Positions 55,637 through 64,000 of a stretch of 64,000 nucleotides of DNA are shown piece by piece (within the stretch, counting starts at the first letter, position 1; each line of letters starts with the position of its first letter). Position numbers and translations under genes: made by a program. The notes below the pieces were generated by a model. The model ran no database searches, was not told where the DNA came from, and saw only the letters and a list, made by a program, of their open reading frames with translations. The DNA comes from Coenobita brevimanus (Eukaryota > Arthropoda > Malacostraca > Decapoda > Coenobitidae), in assembly GCA_032717465.1 (NCBI GenBank), contig CM064715.1, positions 32,898,700 through 32,962,699 on the forward strand. Reading direction: 5' to 3'.

Positions 55637-56072
55637 CACCATAATTTTTCTTTTGGCATAATTAATAAATCGAAAACAATGTCTAAGTAAAACTGAACAT
55701 AAGATAGGACATTGGTTGGTTTGTCTTCCTTTATACATCAAACATTATTATTATTACTATTATTATCCGAGGCAGGTACAGTACATGCATGTATGCAACG
55801 ATTTCTGTAGTACACACACACACACACACACGTATATAAAGCATAACTGCTAAAATAAATAAGAAAACTGGTGACCTAAGGGTAGGAGCGATAGCACAGA
55901 TATAGCCTACATTGAGAAAAAAAAAATGTTTTGATTATTTCATGACTTTCTTACAATTTTGGGTGCTGAAGTAAAAAATGAAAATCATTGTTCTCCATCA
56001 CAACATTTTTTCACAAATTTTTTTTTTTTAGTTTTCAATTATAGATCTTTTTTTTTTTTATCATTTTGCACC
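55637..56072. other. unassigned sequence with simple repeats
   Basis: Contains (ATT)n at about 55746-55767, (AC)n at 55813-55831 and T runs at 56019-56060. Nothing coding. Confidence 0.5.
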
Positions 56073-57995
56073 ATAATTATTTCTATCTATCCATCTATAG
56101 CCCGACGCCCTAATCCAGCAAAGGGTGGCCGCAGACAAAACGCCTCCAAGTCGTTCTGTTATCCACCATTTAACTTCCCTCCCCCCAGCTCACTCCCCCC
56201 TCCCTCATATACCTCTCAACTCCATCCCTCCACCTCATCCTCGGTCTACTCCTCCTTCTCCCTCCCTCCACCTCACCTACATACACCCTCTTAGTCAGTC
56301 TTTCATCCTCCATTCTCTCCACATGTCCAAACCACCTCAATGTACTTCTCCTAATCTCCTCAACAACATCCACATCCACCCCACAACGTTCCTTCACTTC
56401 ATTAGTCAACCTGTCCTTCCATGTCACTCCACAGGCTCCTCTCAAGTAACCCATTTCCACTGCTCTCACTCTTGACTAGTTCCCCTCTTGCAAGGTCCAC
56501 GCCTCGCTTCCATACGTCAGGGTAGGGATCACAGTACTATCATGCAGTGACTTTTTAATTTCCATACTCACCTCCCTACATCTAATCACTGTTTTCGGTG
56601 AACCAACAACCTTCCTTCCCTGCTGTACCCTTTCACGCACTTCATCCCCCAACGTTCCATCCTTACTCATCACACATACTTGAATATACTCACATTCTCC
56701 ATATCCTCACCATCCAACCTCACTGTACATTCTGTGACTTAATTCCTCTCAAACACCATAACTTTACTCTTGTTTACATTAATTTTCAGATTCCTCTTCT
56801 TACACACTGTCCTACAAATTCATTCATCAAACCTTGCAACTCTCATTCATCTTCACTCAACAATACTGTATCATCAGCAAACAGCAACACCGGAATCTTC
56901 CAAATCTCACTCTCATTCATTAGAGCCACCCCCACATCCACTGCCCTACCTTGCACCTCCTTTACAACCCCATCCATGTACATTTTAAACAGCCATTTAG
57001 ACATCGCACAACCCTGTTTCAGTCCCACATTGAAATCAAAGAACTCACTCAGCTCACCATCCACTCGCACCGTAGCCCTAGCTCCTTCGTACATACTCAC
57101 AGCACTCAACAATTTCCTCTCCACTCCATATATTCTTAATACCTTCCACATACCTTGCCTATCTATTCTGTCATAAGCTTTCTCCAAGTCCATGAAGGCA
57201 GCATACACTTTCGTTTCCTTCTCTAGATCCTTCTCCACTAAACATCTTAGAACAAATATCTGATCTACACACCCTTTTCCCTTTCTAAATCCCCCTTGTC
57301 CTTCTTCAACTATCTCCTCTGTCATATGCCTAACCCTATCAATGAGTAATCTACCATATATTTTTCCAGTCACACTAAGAAGGCAAATACCCCTATGGTT
57401 ACCACATACTTCTCTCTCCCCTTTTCCTTTGTATAAAGGAACAAATATACCTGATTTCCAGTCCTCTGGAACCCTTCCTTCTTCCCAAGCCAATCTACAC
57501 AACTTCCATATCCACTCCACAACAATCTCACCCCCATACCTCAGCATTTCACCACACACTCCATCAATTCCTTGGGCCTTTCCCATCTTGATCTTCTTCA
57601 TTGCTTCCACTACTTCCGCCCTACTGATCTCTTCCTCCCTCCACTCATCTCTTCTTCTCCCAGCCATTCTCCAACCACTTATACTCACACTGCTCTCACT
57701 CTCTACATTCAACAAATCCTCAAAGTGCTCCTTCCATCTCCTCAGTTTCTCTCTCTTCTCCACCAACAATCTATTATTCCTATCTTTCACTCCCCTACTG
57801 CTTACCTTTTCACACTGCCTTACTTTCTTTACCTCCTTCCAAAACAATTTCTTACTCTCCCTCCATTTCACATTCAAATTCCTCCCAAATTCTTCATCCA
57901 CTTTCTTCTTACTCTCCTTCACCAGTCTCTTCACCTCCCTTCTCCTGCTTACACATACCTCTCTCTTCTCTCTCTCTCATCTTCTATAATTATTT
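56073..57995 (-). mobile_element. RTE-1 copy 4 with 10-bp target-site duplication
   Basis: ATAATTATTT is present at 56073-56082 and 57986-57995. Between them lies a 5'-truncated RTE-1 on the minus strand, starting in the linker and ending in the (TAGA)n tail, seen as TCTATCTATCC at 56083-56093. Very close to copy 3 in sequence. Confidence 0.95.
56100..57950 (-). pseudogene. RTE-1 copy 4: reverse transcriptase and C-terminus
   Basis: A 363-codon frame (57934-56843) contains VDEEFGRNLNVKWRESKKLF, EDLLNVESESSVSISGWRMA, GKAQGIDGVCGEMLRYGGEI, VPLYKGKGEREVCGNHRGIC, GQGGFRKGKGCVDQIFVLRC, the intact motif A AAFMDLEKAYDRID, motif B VGLKQGCAMSKWLFKMYMDG and motif C FADDTVLLSEDE. It thus has a continuous RT from fingers to the catalytic ADD, better than in copy 3. 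Breaks follow near 56840, 56680 and 56475; the end reads MGYLRGACGVTWKDRLTNEV and RPRMRWRDGVERYMREGG. The endonuclease is lost by truncation. Confidence 0.88.
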
Positions 57996-58335
57996 ACATG
58001 TGGATATTTTCTTACAATGATAGTATGTTTGAATTTAGTATTTTCTAATATGAAAATTCATGTTTAAAACAACACAGTTATTATATCTGATAAGCCAGAA
58101 TACAGTAGGCACACAACACGGTGATGATTCATAGCAGCACTGGAGTGCAACAAATACATCTCATTGTGACTCAATCAGTTGACTGTTGCGCTTGTAAGTT
58201 ACTTTCAGGGATTTTTTGTTTTATCACAGTGATAGTTACTGAAAATAGTGGTGTTTTATTGAAGCAGTGATATTTATTGATTTTTTTTTCTTTACAGATA
58301 AATTAACATTTTGTTGTACTGTAAACGATCAAATT
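57996..58335 (+). other. leader of the following pseudogene
   Basis: AT-rich. TTTTTTTTTCTTTACAG at about 58281-58297 has the form of a 3' splice site and lies some 38 bases before the ATG of the following reading frame, so this copy may keep an upstream intron boundary. Confidence 0.35.
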
Positions 58336-60010
58336 ATGGCTTCTTGAGGTTGTGTGAACAATATTGATCTTTGTTGCTACTTTTGTGGAAAATTTGTAGT
58401 GGAAAAATAGACAGAACATAAATTTTGTATTAAAAAAAAAAAAAAAAAAAAAAAAAATTTTTATGCCTACTCGGAAGTATAACTTGGCCACCAGGACAAA
58501 AAGTGGGCCCTTCACAGTGTCTGCTCTGTTTGTGTTGAGGAACTAAGACGACTGACAAAGTAAAGTAAGGGCTCTTGCATTTAGTATTCCAATGATATGG
58601 AGGGAACCCCAAGATCATAGTAATAATTGTTATTTTTGTTCCTGCAAAAATCAATGATACAACAAAAAGACTCAGAAAGAAAATATTTATCCTAATCTTC
58701 CCTCAGCAATTAGACGTGTACCACATGGACCTGATCTACCAATCCCTTCTCCACCTGATAGTCTTGGTTATATAAAAACTCACTTAGAGGAAGAAAGTGC
58801 TGCAGTAGACGATGAAGAATTTGTTTCAATGTGTTCATGCAATCAGCCACAGCTATTTGCTCAGGATGAACCTAATGATTTAGTAAGAGACCTTGGTCTC
58901 CCCAAAAATACTTCAGAGCTCTTGGGGTCCCGATTAAAAAATAAAAACTTATTACTTCCAGACACAGCTTTCTCTTGGTACCGAAAGAGAGAAAAAGAGT
59001 TTACAACATATTTCAAGAAAGACTGATCCTTGGTTTATTGCACCGACATAAGTGGCCTAGTGAAAAAAGTTGGCGGAAATTATAATGCAGCAGAATGGAG
59101 ACTATTTATAGATTCATCTAAAAGAAGCCGCAGAGGGGTACTTCTTCATTATGGTACTAAATATACATCAATAATTGTTGCTCATTCTATGCATTTAAAA
59201 GAAACCTAGCAGAGTTTGGCAAATCTTCTCAAGAAGATCAGCTATAAAGAACACCGTTCGTTCATATGTTGAGACCTGAAAGTTCTGTGTATCTTACTGG
59301 GTCAGAAGTCAGGGTATACAAAATTCCCATGTTTTCTCTCTGAGTTGGATAGCAGAGCCAAGGATCTACATTGGATTCAAAAGGAATGGCAAAATAAAAT
59401 AAAAAAATCTACAGTCTGGCGCCAAAAACATCATCATACCTTGCTTGGTGATTCAAAATAAAGTGCTGCTACCACTGCTTCATATTAAGCTTTGATTAAT
59501 GAAGGAGTTTGTCAATGCCCCATCAAAAGATGGAGCCTGTTTTATGTATTTATGCCATAATTTTCCTGGTTTGTCTGAAAGCTAAGTTGAAAGAGGGCAT
59601 AATTGCTGGACCTGATAATAGAATACCGATTTATGATGCAGAATTTGATGGTGCAATGAATGACCTGGAACAAGAGGCTTGGATATAATTCAAAGAATTT
59701 ATTTCTAAGTTTTTAGGTAACAATAAGGGTCCAAATTACACAGAATCTGTGAGAAATTTGTTGGTCAAGTTTAAGGAGTTCTAGTATGAGTCTCAAAGTT
59801 TACTTTTTGGATTCGCATTTGGAATTTTTTCCCTAAAATCTTGGAGTGGCCAGTGAAGGACAGGGTGAAAGATTCCTTCAAGATATCATGTGCATGAAAA
59901 GAACGCACCAGGGATGTTGGGATGTCAGTACGATGGCGGACTACTGCAGGATGATCCATAGGGACGCACGAGAAGTGTACAAACGACTCGCCACCAAGCG
60001 AAGTTCTATC
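58336..60010 (+). pseudogene. decayed copy of a widespread arthropod protein family of unknown function
   Basis: The frame starts with MAS, a stop, then GCVNNIDLCCYFCGKFVVEK, a Cys-x2-Cys start. After a run of about 27 A (58431-58457) follow DKKWALHSVCSVCVEELRRL, SIPMIWREPQDHSNNCYFC, NLPSAIRRVPHGPDLPIPSP, LLGSRLKNKNLLLPDTAFSW, YRKREKEFTTYFKKD, AAEWRLFIDSSKRSRRGVLL, HYGTKYTSIIVAHSMHLKET, a CGDLKV-like CxDLKVL, GYTKFPCFL, YFLDSHLEFFP, SEGQGERFLQDIMCMKRTHQ and WDVSTMADYCRMIHRDAREV (about 59915-59975). I know this order from multi-copy, uncharacterised proteins in insect and crustacean gene sets. At least eight stops or frame changes, and internal losses near 59500-59700, show it is a pseudogene. 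The role of the family is unknown; high copy number suggests it moves or is carried by a mobile element. Confidence 0.75.
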
Positions 60011-61715
60011 TTTCTATTGTCAGACGCCTTAATTCCTTAAAGGGTGGCCACAAACAAATCGCCTCCCTGTAGCCCTGACTCCCGCGATTTCACTGCCCTG
60101 CTCTCAGCTCACACCCCCCCGCTCTCATATACCTCTCCACTCCATCCCTCCATCTTATCCTTGGTCTCTCCCTCCCTCTCCCTCCCTCCACCTCACTTAC
60201 ATACACTCTCCTCGTCAGTCTCTCACTCTCCATCCTCTCCACGTGGCCAAACCACCTCATTCTGTTTCTCCGAACGCTTCCTATCACATCCCCATCCAAA
60301 CTACAACTCTCCTTCACGTCCTCATTTGTCAGTCTGTCTCTCCATTTGACTCCACATGGTCCTCTCAAATAACTCATTTCCACTGCTCTCACTCTTAACT
60401 TCTGTCCATCCAACAAGGTCTAAGCATCTTTTCCTTACATTAGTGGTGGTATCACAGTACTGTCATGCAGTAACTTCTTCACTTCCATGTTAACTTCCCT
60501 GTTTCTTATCACTGCTTTCAAGGAACCAGCAACCTTTTTTCCTTGTTGTACCCTTTCAAGCACTTAACCCTCTAAACTTCCACCCTTACTCATCACATTA
60601 CCCAAGAACTCATCCAACCTCACTGTACATTCACTGACTTCATTTCTCTAGAAGAACATAACTTTACTCTTCCCTACATTTACCTGTAGATTTAGTTTCC
60701 TACACACTCTTCCAAACTCATCCACCAAGCCTTGTAGCTCCCCTTCGTTTTCACTTAACAACACAGTATCATCTACAAACAACAGTACAGGGAGTTTCCA
60801 AACACTGCCTTCTCTCATTAGGGCCGCTCCAAGATCCACTGCCCTACTTTGTATCTCTTTTATAACCCCATCCATATACAGATTCAACAACCATAGACAT
60901 GACACATCCCTGTTTCAATCCAACCTTCAAATATAAAAATTCACTCAGTTCACTATCCACACTCACTGCAGCCTCAGCATCATCATACATGCCAGGTACT
61001 CTTCACCTCATTCAGCAACTTCCCGTTTACTCGATATATTCTTAATACTCCACAGTCCTTGTCTATCCACCCTGTCATATGCTTTCTTCAAATCCATGAG
61101 AGGCCGCATACAACTTCTTTTCCTTCTATAGAAACTTTTCCACTAAAGATCTAGGAATGAATATCCGATCTACACAACCTCTTCCCTTCCTAAAACCTCC
61201 CTGTTTTTCTCCAACTAATTCCTCTGTTATTTCCCTAACTCTGTCAATAAGTATCCTAGCATATACTTTTCCTGTTACACGAAGAAGACAAATGTCCCTG
61301 TGATTACCGAACACACTTCTTTTCCCCCTTATCTTTTGTAACACGGGCATAATTATACCTGACTTCCAATCCCCCGAGACTCTGCCATCCTCCCACGCCA
61401 ATCTGCACATCTTCCACATCCATTCTACTACTATCTCTCCTCCATGCTTCAGCATTTCACCACACACTTCATCAATTCCTGGGGCTTTCCCCATTTTGAC
61501 ATCCTTCATTGCTTGCACAACTTCCATCATACTGATTTCTTCCTCTCCTTTCACATTCCTCCGTCTCCCATTCACTCCCCAGCCACATATAATCGCAATA
61601 CTTACATTCTCTATGTTCAACAGTTACTTAAAGTGTTCCCTCCATCTGCTCACTTTTTCTCCCTTCTCCACTAGTAATTTACCATTTTTGTCTTTCACTC
61701 CCCGACAGACTTCTA
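60011..61715 (-). mobile_element. RTE-1-like LINE copy 5 (diverged subfamily)
   Basis: Minus strand, 3' end at low coordinates (GACGCCTTAATTCCTTAAAG, 60025-60044). TTCTAT occurs at both ends (about 60004-60009 and 61712-61717) and may be a short target duplication. The insert sits in or just after the arthropod-family pseudogene. Compared with copies 3 and 4 it has more stops and many amino-acid differences, so it represents an older subfamily. Confidence 0.8.
60060..61700 (-). pseudogene. RTE-1-like copy 5: reverse transcriptase and C-terminus
   Basis: From 61620 downward the minus strand encodes NIENVSIAIICGWGVNGRRR, EEEISMMEVVQAMKDVKMGK, APGIDEVCGEMLKHGGEIVV, GNHRDICLLRVTGKVYARIL and EKQGGFRKGRGCVDRIF. 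The palm (61130-60900) is broken by frame changes around motif A. FVDDTVLLSENEGELQGLVD (about 60775-60720) shows motif C as FVDD instead of FADD. The C-terminal part reads MSYLRGPCGVKWRDRLTNED, MRWFGHVERMESERLTRRVY and RPRIRWRDGVERYM. Inactive. Confidence 0.82.
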
Positions 61716-63527
<1,812 letters not shown>

Positions 63528-63531
<4 letters not shown>

Positions 63532-64000
63532 ACATAGCCTATGATTTTATCATCCTTTGTGTAATTTTAACGCACAGTATGCTGCATGTTTGATCACGAG
63601 CGTGTTCTGCCTCAGTTCCCCCCTTCTACCGTTATAGTAGAGTAAGTCGTCCTTTCTGTTGTTCAGTGCGGGATTTTCAGCTCTTTGTCCCCATGGCTTC
63701 ATTTGCGCGTCCTTCTTACAAGTTGTATCAAGCTCTGCTGGCCCCTATATAATGAGCTCGTCTCTGCATCGTTGCCACTTAGATCTGCTCCTCATTTTGT
63801 TCACATCTCTGTCCTCCCCTGGACAGTTATTGTTGTGAGTGCTCAGGAAGTCTCCAACCATCTAGCAACTATGTAATTTGAGTATAACTGTTATTGCATT
63901 TTTTCTTGTACTGTATAGCATAAGTTGTTGATTTGTAGGCCTAGTGAGTTTTTTTTGTAATTTATGTAAGGTTTCATTTGTCAGCCAATTTTTAATATTA
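63528..64000. other. unassigned sequence at the window end
   Basis: One open frame of 63 codons (63685-63876) has no recognised similarity or splice context. Nothing else is seen. Confidence 0.4.

Noticed and set aside
63685..63876. Possible small gene at the window end
   Set aside because: 63 codons without recognised features; expected by chance.

Overview
The window looks like non-coding nuclear DNA of an arthropod, most likely a decapod crustacean. I infer this from AT- and microsatellite-rich sequence, several RTE-type LINE families with (TAGA)n or (TA)n tails, Ty3/gypsy, hAT and piggyBac elements, and a decayed copy of an arthropod-wide uncharacterised protein family (58.3-60.0 kb). 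I found no host gene with confident exon structure, no rRNA or functional tRNA gene, and no bacterial-type operon. Almost everything recognisable is a transposable element, usually broken and often nested.

Layout. 1-3.84 kb: a CR1-type LINE split by an RTE/Proto2-like LINE whose reverse transcriptase carries a PHD-type zinc finger. 4.0-11.57 kb: an RTE-type LINE (called RTE-1 here) cut by a piggyBac-like remnant (5112-6388) and by a nearly intact antisense LINE, LINE-D (7212-10762). 11.6-15.78 kb: a hAT element with a ZMYM1/TTF-type transposase (minus strand), itself holding a tRNA-derived SINE and a short RTE-1 copy with a 12-bp target-site duplication. 16660-22379: a second, non-autonomous hAT with an exact 8-bp duplication, holding a nearly full-length RTE-1 copy and a jockey-like LINE fragment. 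22.4-29.7 kb: mostly unassigned sequence, one jockey-like LINE 3' end, and an inverted-repeat element with microsatellites.

29.7-52.9 kb is a stack of LTR retrotransposons. A first element (Gypsy C) keeps one LTR, a tRNA-Leu-type primer site and the start of gag. Gypsy A (LTRs at 30686 and 50986) abuts it inside gag. Gypsy A is split by a jockey-like LINE (about 33.97-36.13 kb), by a complete Gypsy B (37024-45974, 5-bp duplication) and by a TA-flanked foldback element (47064-48395). Gypsy B in turn holds a piggyBac element (41348-43691) whose transposase body is replaced by a 162-bp satellite. Both Gypsy A LTRs carry different insertions at the same position, just below the TATA box.

52.9-64 kb: a poly(A)-ended sequence of unknown origin, an insert between 40-bp direct repeats, further RTE-1 copies (56083-57985 with a 10-bp duplication; about 60.0-61.7 kb) and an RTE-like 3' end between (TA)n tracts.

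The genes do not form a pathway. Each coding block belongs to its own element: endonuclease plus reverse transcriptase for LINEs, gag-protease-RT-RNase H-integrase for Gypsy, transposase for hAT and piggyBac. All but LINE-D carry several inactivating lesions. The main value of the window is the relative order of insertion given by the nesting, and a few unusual element architectures.
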